Shown here: piece after piece, positions 18,318 through 27,447 of the stretch | Layout of the letters: the number at the start of each line of letters is the position of its first letter | How positions within the stretch are numbered: the first letter of the stretch is position 1 | Assembly: GCF_016097405.1 (NCBI RefSeq) | Contig: NZ_JAEHGD010000001.1 | Location: 518,345 to 582,344 of the forward strand | From: a methane-oxidizing endosymbiont of Gigantopelta aegis | GTDB taxonomy: Bacteria; Pseudomonadota; Gammaproteobacteria; Methylococcales; Methylomonadaceae | Direction: 5' to 3' | DNA length: 64,000 nt | Made by a program: the position numbers and the translations under genes | Notes under the pieces: model-generated | What the model saw: the letters and a program-made list of their open reading frames with translations, nothing else | Told to the model about the DNA's origin: nothing | Database searches by the model: none

Positions 18318-19144
18318 GGGGCTGTTGCCATTTCACATAGGTAACCATAAAAAGGCGCAAGCCAGAGCGATAGAGCCTTCAAAATTTCGTTTGAGTTTGT
18401 CATATCGCGTGGCGATCGCTCTGAAATGCTTAAGTCTTGCAAACACATTTTCAACGAGATGGCGATATTTGTAGAGACACCAATCCATTTCATCATTTCC
18501 CCGAGTTGAATTCTTTTTCTTGGGATAACAGGAACAGCCCCTTTGTCTTTAATTTGAAGACGTAATGCTTCACTGTCATAGCCTCTGTCAGCAACTATAT
18601 AGTCACCTTTTGGGAGCTCTGCAACTAATTTCGGTGCTTCTTTACAGTCATGAACTTCGCCGCCTGTCACTGAGAAATGAATAGGAAGACCACAGGCATC
18701 AACGGCCATATGAATTTTACTGGTGTTCCCGGCGACAGATTTCCCTATCGCTGTTTCTTGTTCACAGGCCGCACCACTACTATGCTGATGTGCTTTCACA
18801 ATACTCCCATCAATAAATTCCCATTCCAGGTCTGGATCAACAACCAAGGCGTTAAAAATACCCATCAGTTTTTCTTTACGAGTACCGCATTCAATTACCA
18901 AAAGCCGTGGGTAAATCTCTCCAGGGACAACCTACTCGCAAGCGATAAAAAATACCTTCGACTGTTTTTCGAAGACAAGGTTTGTCATAAATTCCCATTT
19001 TCAACATAATTATCTTCAGTTTCTCCCAAAGTTCATCCGTAAGCATTTGTCGGGGCATAGTTTGCTTGTTTTTGAGTCAAAATAAACAATCTATGTGGCG
19101 GAGTTATTGAATTTCAAGGGGATTTTCAAAACGGCAACAGCCCC
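18318..19144 (-). mobile_element. IS5-family element, copy B (internal deletion)
   Basis: Same ends as the other IS5 copies, opposite orientation. It lacks about 22 bases near 18884-18889 (TATATAAACGATTCAATGACTG in other copies) and one A near 18512, so it is shorter (827 bases). TA at both borders. Confidence 0.92.
18330..19058 (-). pseudogene. IS5-family transposase, copy B (deleted and frameshifted)
   Basis: ATG at 19058. It retains the two Asp motifs (EFIDGSIVKAHQH, VADRGYD) but the internal deletion and the A-run loss (PRKRIQ in place of PRKKNS) break the frame before the catalytic Glu. Confidence 0.88.
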
Positions 19145-19263
19145 TAACACCCGGCATAACATTTCTTTATCAAGGGTTTTCGTAGTCTTACACCGCGGGA
19201 TAAACCCGCGGCACTTAGACTCCGAAAACCCTTGACAAAGAAATCTTATGCCGGGTGTTAAAC
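19145..19263. repeat. Long hairpin, attC-like or MITE-like
   Basis: Arms of more than 40 bases: TAACACCCGGCATAACATTT... pairs with ...AAATCTTATGCCGGGTGTTA, then AAGGGTTTTCG with CGAAAACCCTT, and a central stem CCGCGGG-ATAAA-CCCGCGG. The right end GTTAAAC (19257-19263) fits the GTTRRRY attC core and the left end abuts IS5-B. Length (119) is like attC4 (121). The pairing is more perfect than in most attC sites, so a terminator-like or mobile palindromic element is also possible. Confidence 0.45.
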
Positions 19264-19394
19264 ATGTTTAAACGGTGGAGCTGACATGTTTTGGGTTCTC
19301 ATTATGGTTTGGTTCAAATAATCCATTTAGCGGACTCATAGCGCTATGTAGGCGCTTATTTTGTAAAACTGGCAGAACCTAATAAATTCAGTTA
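19264..19394. other. Short unassigned stretch between hairpin and IS5-C
   Basis: 131 bases with no convincing gene. If the flanking hairpin is an attC, this plus 20246-20258 would be a small cassette split by IS5-C. Its start (TGTTTAAACGGTGGAG) weakly resembles the sequence just left of IS5-A (minus strand TGTTTAAAGAAACGGTGGAG). Confidence 0.3.
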
Positions 19395-20245
19395 GGGGCT
19401 GTTGCCGTTTTGAAAATCCCCTTGAAATTCAATAACTCCGCCACATAGATTGTTTATTTTGACTCAAAAACAAGCAAACTATGCCCCGACAAATGCTTAC
19501 GGATGAACTTTGGGAGAAACTGAAGATAATTATGTTGAAAATGGGAATTTATGACAAACCTTGTCTTCGAAAAACAGTCGAAGGTATTTTTTATCGCTTG
19601 CGAGTAGGTTGTCCCTGGAGAGATTTACCCACGGCTTTTGGTAATTGGAATGCGGTATATAAACGATTCAATGACTGGTCTCGTAAAGAAAAACTGATGG
19701 GTATTTTTAACGCCCTGGTTGTTGACCCAGACCTGGAATGGGAATTTATTGATGGGAGTATTGTGAAAGCACATCAGCATAGTAGTGGTGCGGCCTGTGA
19801 ACAAGAAACAGCGATAGGGAAATCTGTCGCCGGGAACACCAGTAAAATTCATATGGCCGTTGATGCCTGTGGTCTTCCTATTCATTTCTCAGTGACAGGC
19901 GGCGAAGTTCATGACTGTAAAGAAGCACCGAAATTAGTTGCAGAGCTCCCAAAAGGTGACTATATAGTTGCTGACAGAGGCTATGACAGTGAAGCATTAC
20001 GTCTTCAAATTAAAGACAAAGGGGCTGTTCCTGTTATCCCAAGAAAAAAGAATTCAACTCGGGGAAATGATGAAATGGATTGGTGTCTCTACAAATATCG
20101 CCATCTCGTTGAAAATGTGTTTGCAAGACTTAAGCATTTCAGAGCGATCGCCACGCGATATGACAAACTCAAACGAAATTTTGAAGGCTCTATCGCTCTG
20201 GCTTGCGCCTTTTTATGGTTACCTATGTGAAATGGCAACAGCCCC
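19395..20245 (+). mobile_element. IS5-family element, copy C
   Basis: 851 bases, best preserved of the four copies, in inverted orientation to copy B, with about 250 bases between them. TA at both borders (19393-19394, 20246-20247). Confidence 0.93.
19481..20230 (+). CDS. IS5-family transposase, copy C
   Basis: 249 residues. The N-terminal region (LTDELWEKLKIIM, then VGCPWRDLPTAFGNW) is typical of IS5/IS427-type transposases, followed by the DDE triad in EFIDGSIVKAHQH, VADRGYDS and HLVENVFARLK. All catalytic residues are in one frame. One T more than in the other copies (near 20210) changes only the last few residues (FLWLPM instead of [11 protein letters not shown]). Most likely source of active transposase among the four copies. 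Confidence 0.92.
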   Translation: MPRQMLTDELWEKLKIIMLKMGIYDKPCLRKTVEGIFYRLRVGCPWRDLPTAFGNWNAVYKRFNDWSRKEKLMGIFNALVVDPDLEWEFIDGSIVKAHQHSSGAACEQETAIGKSVAGNTSKIHMAVDACGLPIHFSVTGGEVHDCKEAPKLVAELPKGDYIVADRGYDSEALRLQIKDKGAVPVIPRKKNSTRGNDEMDWCLYKYRHLVENVFARLKHFRAIATRYDKLKRNFEGSIALACAFLWLPM

Positions 20246-20258
20246 TAATATCAAAAGC

Positions 20259-20379
20259 AGATAACAAGGCGCTGAACCGGACGACAACAAGGTCACAGGC
20301 ATACCAAAGCCCCTACCTAAATAGGAACGTCCTCGATAATACAGCGATATTACGATCGCCGGTTAGCTTGTCGTTATGC
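20259..20379 (+). other. attC site 4 (long type)
   Basis: Ends AGATAAC (20259-20265) and GTTATGC (20373-20379). Outer arms ATAACAAGGCGCTGAACCGG and CCGGTTAGCTTGTCGTTAT pair with a few mismatches; a long variable central part gives 121 bases. Same end type as attC1. It lies directly before a small lipoprotein gene, as the junction to the next cassette. Confidence 0.8.
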
Positions 20380-20404
20380 TACTTAAACGAAAAAGGAGAT
20401 TTAA

Positions 20405-20780
20405 ATGTTAAAAAAATCATGTTGATCGCTTTGGTTTCTACTTTATTTGCTGGTTGTGCTTCAGTACCGATGGAAGGCATTGAAAAACCACAGAAGCACA
20501 AAAGTTCAACCCTCCATCGGAAGGAAATTCTGGGCTATACATCTATCGTTCTGGTAGTTTCGGCGGAGCTTTAAAGAAAGATGTTTGGGTTGATGGAAAA
20601 TGCATCGGTGAAACCGCACCGAATGTTTTTTTCTATGAAGAAGTTGAAGGTGATAAAGAGCATAAAATTTCCACAGAATCTGAATTCTCCCCTAATGACC
20701 TGCTAATTAAAACTAAAAGCGGTATGCTTTATTTTATCCGTCAATATATAAAGATGGGAGTATTTGTTGGCGGTTGTTAA
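20405..20780 (+). pseudogene. DUF2846-type lipoprotein (cassette gene), frameshifted
   Basis: Ribosome site AAAGGAG before ATG 20405. The signal sequence with lipobox (MLIALVSTLFAGCAS) is in the next frame, one A short in the A run at 20409. A second A-run loss near 20490 shifts again; the restored protein (about 125 residues) contains GLYIYRSGSFGGALKKDVWVDG and ends FVGGC, matching short DUF2846 lipoproteins. An attC precedes it, so it is a cassette cargo. Its stop TAA (20778) lies within the IS21-A end, so the true 3' end and its attC are lost. Confidence 0.72.
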
Positions 20781-21201
20781 TGGCCATCTAAACTGACCCA
20801 CTAGCGGACAACAAAAATGACCCCTTTTTTAACCTAAGGGGCAATTGTCCCGTATGCTTTCATCTTTTCTTGAGCTTTAGAAAAGGAGAAGGCTTTGAAG
20901 GAGTGGTGTATGATTCATAAAATAAAATCGTTATATGATGATGGCAACGGCTTGGGTAAAAGGCCATAGCTCGGCAACTGGGTATTTCAGTCAACACGGT
21001 GCGCAAGTATCTGGCGATGGATGAAGTGGCGATGAGTGCTTATCTGTCCAATCGGCCACGGCACAAACAGCTGGATGATTACCGGGACTACATTATCCAT
21101 CTGCTGAAAACCTTTCCCCAGCTGAGTGCCGTCAAGGTACAACGTAAATTGAAAGAAAAGTATCCAGAACTGGAGGTTTCGTCCCGTTCAATCCGTCGTT
21201 A

Positions 21202-22328
21202 TACTCTTCGCAAATGAGAATTTAGCATAAAAAGATGACGTAATGGAGTGAAATATATAAAATAAGGCCATGTCGAATTACACCCTTCCAGAGACTGAAT
21301 TAGCCGATTTGCGCGAAGCCCATGGTGAGCTTCGAGAAAAACGTGATGCAGACCGAGTTAAAGCCATCATTCTTTTTAGGTTCAGGCTGGTCAGCAACAA
21401 ACGTTGCCGAAGCACTTCTCATTGACCGCAATACAATCCGTACCTACTATCGAAAATATAAGAAAGGTGGTCTTGCTAAACTCCTACAAACTCAGCATGT
21501 TGGAAGTGCCAGTTTCTTATCGGTTTCAGAAGCGACCGAGTTGGATGAATATCTGCAGAAAAATCTTCACTTAACCGCTAAATCGGTTGCAGCTTACATT
21601 AAAGAGCGTTGGCAGGTTCGCTATAGTGAACGCGGTGTGACAGCCTTGCTGCATCGCTTGGAGTTATGTCTATAAAAAGCCCAAGCTGATACCCGGCAAA
21701 GCTAATGCAAAAGCCCAACTGGAGTTCCTTGAGAAATATCAACAACTAAAGGAAGACAAGCAGCCCGAAGACTTGATATTGTTCATGGATGGTGTTCATC
21801 CACAACATAATCCTGTAATGGCTTGTGGTTGGATTAAGCGTGGTGTGGAATTCACGATTCAGAGTAATACCGGGCGTCAACGTCTCAATGTCAACGGTGC
21901 AGTCAATATCGATTCTCTGGATACTGTCTGCCGCTTCTATGACACCATCAATGGCGAGGCAACGATTGATCTTTGTAAGGCGATTGAAGAACGTTACCCG
22001 AAGGCTGGGACTATTTACATCATTTGCGATAATGCACGCTACTACCGATCAAAGGCTGTCAGACAATTTCTTGAAATGTCGCGAATTGAATTAGTGTTTT
22101 TACCGCCGTATGCGCCGAATCTTAATTTGATTGAACGGTACTGGCGATATTTCAAGAAAGAAATCTTATATGACCAGTATTATGAAACATTCAAAGAATT
22201 CAAAATAGCCTGCGAGACATTCTTTTCTGAGCCAGAAAAGCATGTCGACAATTTGCGCTCACTTTTAACTGAGAATTTTCAAATTATCGGTGCATGATGG
22301 TTTGCTCTATTTTCATGTGCGGAGAGTA
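21202..22328 (+). mobile_element. IS630-family element, copy B (nested in IS21-A)
   Basis: Same ends as copy A, flanked by TA (21200-21201, 22329-22330). Inserted within istA. It differs from copy A by three single-base insertions (an A near 21230, a T near 21376, an A near 21662). Confidence 0.93.
21270..22297 (+). pseudogene. IS630-family transposase, copy B (frameshifted)
   Basis: ATG 21270. An extra T (TTCTTTTTAGG) near 21376 and an extra A near 21662 (TTGGAGTTATG) disrupt the frame present in copy A. The catalytic part (from 21773) is open and retains both Asp and the Glu motif but cannot be made with the DNA-binding domain. Confidence 0.9.
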
Positions 22329-23520
22329 TATGTCAATACGCTCCGGGAAACGGTTGCCTGCAAATCAAAACGGTATTATCAGCCCGTGCTGGACATGGTG
22401 CCGGGGAGCAGTGTCAGGTGGACCCTGGGGAGCTTCGGGGCGTGTTGATTAATGGCGTGGAAACCACGGTTTACTTTGTGGTGTTTGTGTTGTCCTTTTC
22501 CCGGTTGATGCATGTCAGTGTGTCGGACAAACCGATTGATACGGAGCGCTTTATCCAGATGCATGATGCGGCGTTTCGTTATTTCGGCGGTGTAACAGCC
22601 GAATGTGTCTATGATCAGACCAAGTTAGTGGTGATTGAAGAGCTGTACCGGGAATTGACGGTGAATGCGCGCTTTAATGAATATGCCACGCACGCGGGGT
22701 TCAGAATACACGCTTGTGAAGGCTATGACCCGGAAAGCAAAGGTAAGGTCGAGGCGGGCGTGAAATATGTCAAAACAATGCCCTGTACGGCGAGGTATTT
22801 GCAGACTGGGCAGAGCTTGAATCCTATCTGGCCGACTGGCTGGACAACACAGCCAATCAGCGGGTGCATGCGACGACCGGCAACGTGCCACAAGTGTATT
22901 ATGATCAGCACGAACGTGCACAGATGAAACCCTATCTGTCTCCGGCAATGGTGCAGGCCGATGAGGCATTGATGACCCGCAAGGTGGACAAGACCGGGCT
23001 GATTTCCTATCAGTCCAACAAATACTCCGTCCCCATGGCCTATCAGCAAGCCACCGTGGGCATCCGTGTTGAGGGGGAATACCTGATTATCATGGACCTG
23101 GAAAAGGACAAAGAAATCGCCCGGCATCCTTTGACCACAGGCCACGGCAACATCAGCAAAAACAACCATCATTACCGCGACCCAGCGCAGCGGATTGAAC
23201 AGTTAGAGCAAGCACTGCGGGCGCTTGTCGGGCAAGCTCAGGCCGATACCTTGGCCGCGCTTCTCAAGCAAAGCGAACCCAAAATCTATAAAGACCAACT
23301 GGCCGGCGTCATTCAGGAAATCAAAAACATCAACCGGTGACAGCGGCACTGCTGGACAAACTCTGCCAAAGACCCAGGCTCAGCGCCACCCAGGTTCGAG
23401 ACTTCCTGGACGCCTATCAGGCGCATCCGGAACGCCTGACCCCGGCCGATGCGGTGCCAGTTCATGCCCCAGAAGGTCAACTGGATGCCTACCGTGCCCT
23501 GATCACCCAGGAGGTCAGCC

Positions 23521-24261
23521 ATGTGTCTCATTGAACAGGTTAACCGGCAGTGTCAGCATTTAAAGCTCAGTAGCCTGACCACCGCCTTGCCGGAACTGCT
23601 GCAACAGGCCGAAACCAATGAACTGTCCTATCTCCAGTATACCGACCTACTGTTAGGGCATGAAGTCAAAACCCGCAATGACAAGCGCCTGAGTGCCAAT
23701 CGAAGAAAGGCCGGCTTCCCGATCGAAAAACACCTGGAAAGCTTTGATTACCGGCATCAGACCACCATCACCAAACGCCAGGTCAATCAACTGCTGGACT
23801 TTGACTTTATCGACAATCGCCACAACCTGATCTTTATCGGGCCGCCGGGTGTCGGTAAAACCCACCTGTCTATCGGTATTAGCCTCAAAGCCATTGATGC
23901 CGGCTACAAGGTCTTGTTTGTCAATGCCTTATCACTGGTCGAAACCCTGGAAGTGGCCGAACTTAAAGGCGAGCTGAAAAAGAAAATCAGCAGCCTTTGT
24001 AAATTTGATCTGCTCATTATTGATGAACTGGGCTACCTGCCCATGAACAAACAGGGTAACTACAACCTGTTCCAGCTGATCAATGCCCTCTACGAATACC
24101 GCTCAATCATCCTGACCACCAATAAGGATTTCACTGCCTGGGGTGAGTTCTTCGTGGATGAAAATGTGGCTGTACCCATTATTGACCGGCTGATTCATCA
24201 TTCAAAAATATTCATGTTAGGAGGGGAAAGCTATCGTTTAAAACAGAAAACCAACACATAA
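23521..24261 (+). CDS. istB: IS21 helper ATPase IstB (intact)
   Basis: 246 residues, AAA+ ATPase that assists IstA by target selection. Walker A GPPGVGKTH near residue 105, Walker B LLIIDELGYLP, arginine region DRLIHHSKIFML and ESYRLK at the end. Starts inside the end of istA (14-base overlap), the normal IS21 arrangement. Confidence 0.95.
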   Translation: MCLIEQVNRQCQHLKLSSLTTALPELLQQAETNELSYLQYTDLLLGHEVKTRNDKRLSANRRKAGFPIEKHLESFDYRHQTTITKRQVNQLLDFDFIDNRHNLIFIGPPGVGKTHLSIGISLKAIDAGYKVLFVNALSLVETLEVAELKGELKKKISSLCKFDLLIIDELGYLPMNKQGNYNLFQLINALYEYRSIILTTNKDFTAWGEFFVDENVAVPIIDRLIHHSKIFMLGGESYRLKQKTNT

Positions 24262-24366
24262 TTTTTTTGATCCAAGGGGGTCAAAATTATTGTCCGAAAG
24301 GGGGTCAATTATTTTGGCCATTGACACAACAATAAGCCCATACTCGTACTCGACACCAAACATAAC

Positions 24367-24397
24367 TTGAAAAATGTATAGAAAAGGTATATATACT
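24367..24397 (+). promoter_or_regulatory. Promoter/operator of brnTA
   Basis: TTGAAA at 24367-24372 and TATACT at 24392-24397 (spacing 19) or TATATA at 24388 (spacing 15), overlapping the palindrome GTATATATAC (24387-24396). BrnA antitoxins repress their own promoter, so this palindrome is a plausible operator. Confidence 0.45.
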
Positions 24398-24401
24398 AAA
24401 T

Positions 24402-24665
24402 ATGTACCAGTTTGAGTTCGATGAGCAAAAAAGCAAGTCTAACCTTGAAAAGCATGGTATAGATTTTGTTACAGCTCAAGGCCTTTGGAATGATTCTGAC
24501 CTTGTAAGAGTAAAAGCAAAATCATCTACCGAGCTGCGCTATCTTGTAATCGCGCGCTTAGCGGGCAAACACTGGTCTGCTGTTATTACTTATCGAGGCC
24601 AGGCCATCAGAATTATTTCTGTGCGTCGTTCACGCAAATCTGAGGTACAGATCTATGAAAGCTAA
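24402..24665 (+). CDS. brnT: BrnT-family toxin
   Basis: 87 residues. FEFDEQKSKSNLEKHGIDF at the start and RLAGKHWSAVITYRGQAIRIISVRRSRKSE at the end are the BrnT ribonuclease signature (RelE-like fold). The antitoxin gene overlaps its end by 11 bases. It lies just beyond IS21-A and next to cassette remnants, so it may itself have arrived as a cassette, but no flanking attC survives. Confidence 0.9.
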   Translation: MYQFEFDEQKSKSNLEKHGIDFVTAQGLWNDSDLVRVKAKSSTELRYLVIARLAGKHWSAVITYRGQAIRIISVRRSRKSEVQIYES

Positions 24666-24891
24666 AGATTTTGATAAAAAATTTGATGCAGATAAAGAAG
24701 ACATTATAGATGATCTTGATTTATCTACATTGGAGCGCCCCAACCAAAAGCAAAAAAGGGTTAATGTAGATTTTCCAGCATGGGTAATTGAGTCACTAGA
24801 CAAAGAGGCTAGTCGTATTGGTGTTACTCGCCAGTCAATAATTAAACTTTGGCTTGTCGAGAGGCTTGAAGAAAAAGCTGCTAATAAATAG
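24655..24891 (+). CDS. brnA: BrnA-family antitoxin
   Basis: 78 residues. VNVDFPAWVIESLDKEASRIGVTRQSIIKLWL is a ribbon-helix-helix (CopG-like) DNA-binding domain at the C-terminus; the acidic N-terminal half binds the toxin in the family. Translationally coupled to brnT. Confidence 0.9.
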   Translation: MKAKDFDKKFDADKEDIIDDLDLSTLERPNQKQKRVNVDFPAWVIESLDKEASRIGVTRQSIIKLWLVERLEEKAANK

Positions 24892-25389
24892 CTCCAGCTG
24901 ACAGGCCAAAGCGGCGTTAACTTTAAAAAAGCAACAACGCAAAAAACAACGAAACAACGGGGTCAGGTCTTTGATTTATGATTTTCTAGCTTTGAAACGA
25001 ACTAAAAAAAAGAGCTATAAAATAAAATTGCTACTCAGCGCACCTAAAGAATGAAAAAACTTGCACCTCCCCTTCCCCCCTCTATCAGGGTAATTGTCGT
25101 CTAATGGATTTCACAATTGTTAGGGGAGATGGCAAATCCTGTGAACGATTACATGAATTTGCCGTGACTCGCTACCAAATATCGCTTGCAAAAAGGATAA
25201 AAAAGTTACATATCTGATGTTATGCGGTTTGGTGTTTTAACACTATATTGTAATACAAGGCAAACGCATCTGAATCGGAATTCTACACTCATAAAGCTAT
25301 ATAACTCATTAAATCAATAAGTTAAAAACATATAGACTTTTCCCCGTAACATCAGTGAAATAATTTACATTAATAGTCTTAGGTGCTTT
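24892..25389. other. Intergenic region between brnA and ssb
   Basis: Almost 500 bases without a gene. Holds GGGGTCAGGTCTTTGATTT (24959), a kind of sequence often seen near REP-type elements, and the inverted-repeat element at 25214-25355. Immediately after brnA, CAGCTGACAGGCCAAAGCGGCGTTAAC could be the right half of a worn attC, but its left half is not found. Confidence 0.4.
25214..25355. repeat. MITE-like element bounded by CTGATGTTAYG repeats, copy 1
   Basis: 142 bases between CTGATGTTATGCGG (25214-25227) and its inverted form CCCCGTAACATCAG (25342-25355). AT-rich, no coding capacity. The same end sequence bounds a second segment at 60522-60828. Confidence 0.5.
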
Positions 25390-25869
25390 TTAAAACGGAA
25401 TATCATCATCAAACCCACCATCATCATAAGCTGCAGCGGGTGGTGTGTTGGGCGATTGGGCTTGTGATTGTTGTGGTGCCGGGGCAGATTGAGGGGCGTT
25501 AGCAGATTGTGTACCATTGTCAAAACTGGCTGTTCCCCCGCTCCGGTTGCCTAACATCTGCATTTCTTCAGCAATAATCTCAGTGCTATATCTATCCTGA
25601 CCGGATTGATCTTGCCATTTACGTGTTTGGATGCGCCCTTCCACATAAACCTGACTGCCTTTACGTAAATATTCGCCTGCTATTTCGGCCAGCCGATTAA
25701 AGAAGACGACGCGATGCCATTCAGTTTGGTCTTTACGCTCACCTGTCTGTTTGTCTTTCCAGCGCCTGGTGGTCGCTAGTCTGATGGTTGTGACGGCACC
25801 GCCGCTAGGCATATAACGTACTTCAGGGTCTGCACCCAAATTGCCGATAAGCATGACTTTGTTTAACAT
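25390..25869 (-). CDS. ssb: Single-stranded DNA-binding protein
   Basis: 159 residues. OB-fold start [51 protein letters not shown], then a Gln/Ala/Pro-rich linker and the acidic tip DDDIPF that recruits replication and repair partners. Two bases downstream of the MFS gene on the same strand; the yajR-ssb order divergent from uvrA is common in gammaproteobacteria. Confidence 0.97.
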   Translation of the reverse strand: MLNKVMLIGNLGADPEVRYMPSGGAVTTIRLATTRRWKDKQTGERKDQTEWHRVVFFNRLAEIAGEYLRKGSQVYVEGRIQTRKWQDQSGQDRYSTEIIAEEMQMLGNRSGGTASFDNGTQSANAPQSAPAPQQSQAQSPNTPPAAAYDDGGFDDDIPF

Positions 25870-25871
25870 GT

Positions 25872-27311
25872 TTACTCCATATCAGATAATGGCGTCGCCG
25901 CGTGGCTTGCCGGGTTGTTTTGTTCCCTCGCCCATTCAGTTAAAAACTGATTGATCGCTTCGGGGTTAAATTTTGAATGATCAATTTTTAAATAGGCCGT
26001 ATTTTCTTCAAAATGCAGCCTGACTTCTTCTATACCGGATATTTTTAGCAATCTTCGAGAAAATTCTTGCGCCTGCCAGGCCTCTACCCCTTGTAATGGC
26101 AATAACATATTGGCTAAATAACGGGGTGGCTGCATAAACAAAGCGATAATCGCCCAACTCGCAGCCATTGCAGCGGCAAACCAGAATACGGAAAGCATGC
26201 CATATTCGCCATACAACCAGCCGCCGACCACGCCGCCAGTAAATGCACCTAAAAACTGACTGCTGGAATAAGCGCCCATCGCCGTGCCTTTCTGATCACC
26301 CGGTACGGTTTTTGAAATCAACGAGGGCAGTGTCGCTTCCAGCAAATTAAAGCCGGCAAAAAACAACCATAAGCCAGCCAGCAGCGCTGCTTTGTGCTGT
26401 GCGTAGAGTCCCAGCATAACATTCGCCAGCATGATGGCGATAATCGCGCCGACAAAGACTTTTTTCATTTGTCGTTTTTTTTCGGCCAGAATAATGAACG
26501 GTACAATAGCCAATAACGAGGTTATCATAATCGGCAAATACACCATCCAGTGTTGCGCCGGAAAAATTCCCGCATCTCTTAGCAATAAAGGCACAATGAC
26601 AAAACTGGCAGTCAAAATTAAATGCAGGACAAAAATACCATAATCCAACCGCAACAATTCCGGATTACTGAGTACTTTGGAAAACTGGGATAAATTGGCC
26701 TCGGCGTCACGATGAACGATGATTTTTTCTGGATTGGGTACGATAAAAACAATCACTAAAATCGCTAACAAAGCCAGGGCGGCTGTCAACCAGAAAATAC
26801 CGCTTATCCCAAAATGGGCGGCCACGATGGGACCGGTTGTAATCGCTACGCCAAATGCAATACCAATGCTAGCGCCAATGGTCGCCATAGCCTTGGTGCG
26901 GTGGACTTCCTGGGTCAGGTCAGCCAGCAGGGCCATGATGGCGGCGGCGATAGCACCACTCCCCTGCAACGCTCGACCGGCAATGATGCCATAAATATTC
27001 GTCGATAGCGCCGCCAATACACTGCCGGCCGAGAATAATAACAGACCGGCAACAATGACTTTTTTGCGGCCGATTTTGTCAGACAGTAAGCCAAAAGGGA
27101 TTTGTAACAAGGCCTGAGTCAAGCCATAAATACTAATGGCAAGTCCGATTAACAACGGGGTTGAATGCGGCAGACTTTCGGTAAATAACGACAAAACTGG
27201 CAAAATCATAAACAAACCCAGCATTCTGAAGGCATAAATGCTGGCCAATGAAAAGGTTGCCCGCTTTTCCATGGCAGTCATTGGGCTGGTTATATCCTGT
27301 AACTGGCTCAA
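25872..27311 (-). CDS. yajR: MFS transporter, YajR-like
   Basis: 479 residues, twelve predicted helices. [12 protein letters not shown] is the MFS motif A between helices 2 and 3 and [18 protein letters not shown] is a conserved central loop. The cytosolic C-terminal domain (residues about 400-460, [27 protein letters not shown]) matches the YAM domain of YajR. Substrate unknown. Intact; co-directional with ssb. Confidence 0.85.
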   Translation of the reverse strand: MSQLQDITSPMTAMEKRATFSLASIYAFRMLGLFMILPVLSLFTESLPHSTPLLIGLAISIYGLTQALLQIPFGLLSDKIGRKKVIVAGLLLFSAGSVLAALSTNIYGIIAGRALQGSGAIAAAIMALLADLTQEVHRTKAMATIGASIGIAFGVAITTGPIVAAHFGISGIFWLTAALALLAILVIVFIVPNPEKIIVHRDAEANLSQFSKVLSNPELLRLDYGIFVLHLILTASFVIVPLLLRDAGIFPAQHWMVYLPIMITSLLAIVPFIILAEKKRQMKKVFVGAIIAIMLANVMLGLYAQHKAALLAGLWLFFAGFNLLEATLPSLISKTVPGDQKGTAMGAYSSSQFLGAFTGGVVGGWLYGEYGMLSVFWFAAAMAASWAIIALFMQPPRYLANMLLPLQGVEAWQAQEFSRRLLKISGIEEVRLHFEENTAYLKIDHSKFNPEAINQFLTEWAREQNNPASHAATPLSDME

Positions 27312-27447
27312 TTCTAACCTCTCGTCTTAAATTAAATTCGGCATTATAACATCAGCCTCTAAAATACTTCCCGCTTTGTATTTGACTGGACTGAACAGGC
27401 TGAACAATCGTATATTATCCGGCTCTTTAAATGATTATCTTCGGTCA

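Larger units (their letters stand above)
20895..23534 (+). pseudogene. istA: IS21 transposase IstA, split by IS630 and frameshifted
   Basis: Probable TTG start at 20895 by comparison with copy B (KEW..IHKIKSLYDDGNGLG). The N-terminal HTH (GISVNTVRKYLAM) is followed by the break at 21201; the catalytic domain resumes after the IS630 at 22331 (VDPGELRGVLINGVETTVYF, YDQTKLVV, ESKGKVEAGVKYVK with the Glu). Further single-base slips near 20966, 22423, 22775 and 23337. Copy B protein guides the alignment. Confidence 0.85.
20775..24326 (+). mobile_element. IS21-family element, copy A (with IS630 inside)
   Basis: Ends TGTTAATGGCCATCTAAACTGACCC and, inverted, TGTCAATGGCCAAAATAATTGACCCC. About 2.4 kb without the nested IS630. 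The flanks (TTGGCGGT left, CAACAATA right) show no direct repeat, unlike copy B, which suggests later deletion or recombination next to it. Confidence 0.9.

Noticed and set aside
24892-24930. A fifth attC after brnA
   Set aside because: Only a right-half-like sequence (CAGCTGACAGG...GCGTTAAC) is present; no pairing left half, so not annotated.
27312-27447. A LexA (SOS) box in the uvrA/yajR divergent promoter region
   Set aside because: The CTGAACAGGCTGAACA stretch lacks the CTGT-N8-ACAG spacing; no good match was found.
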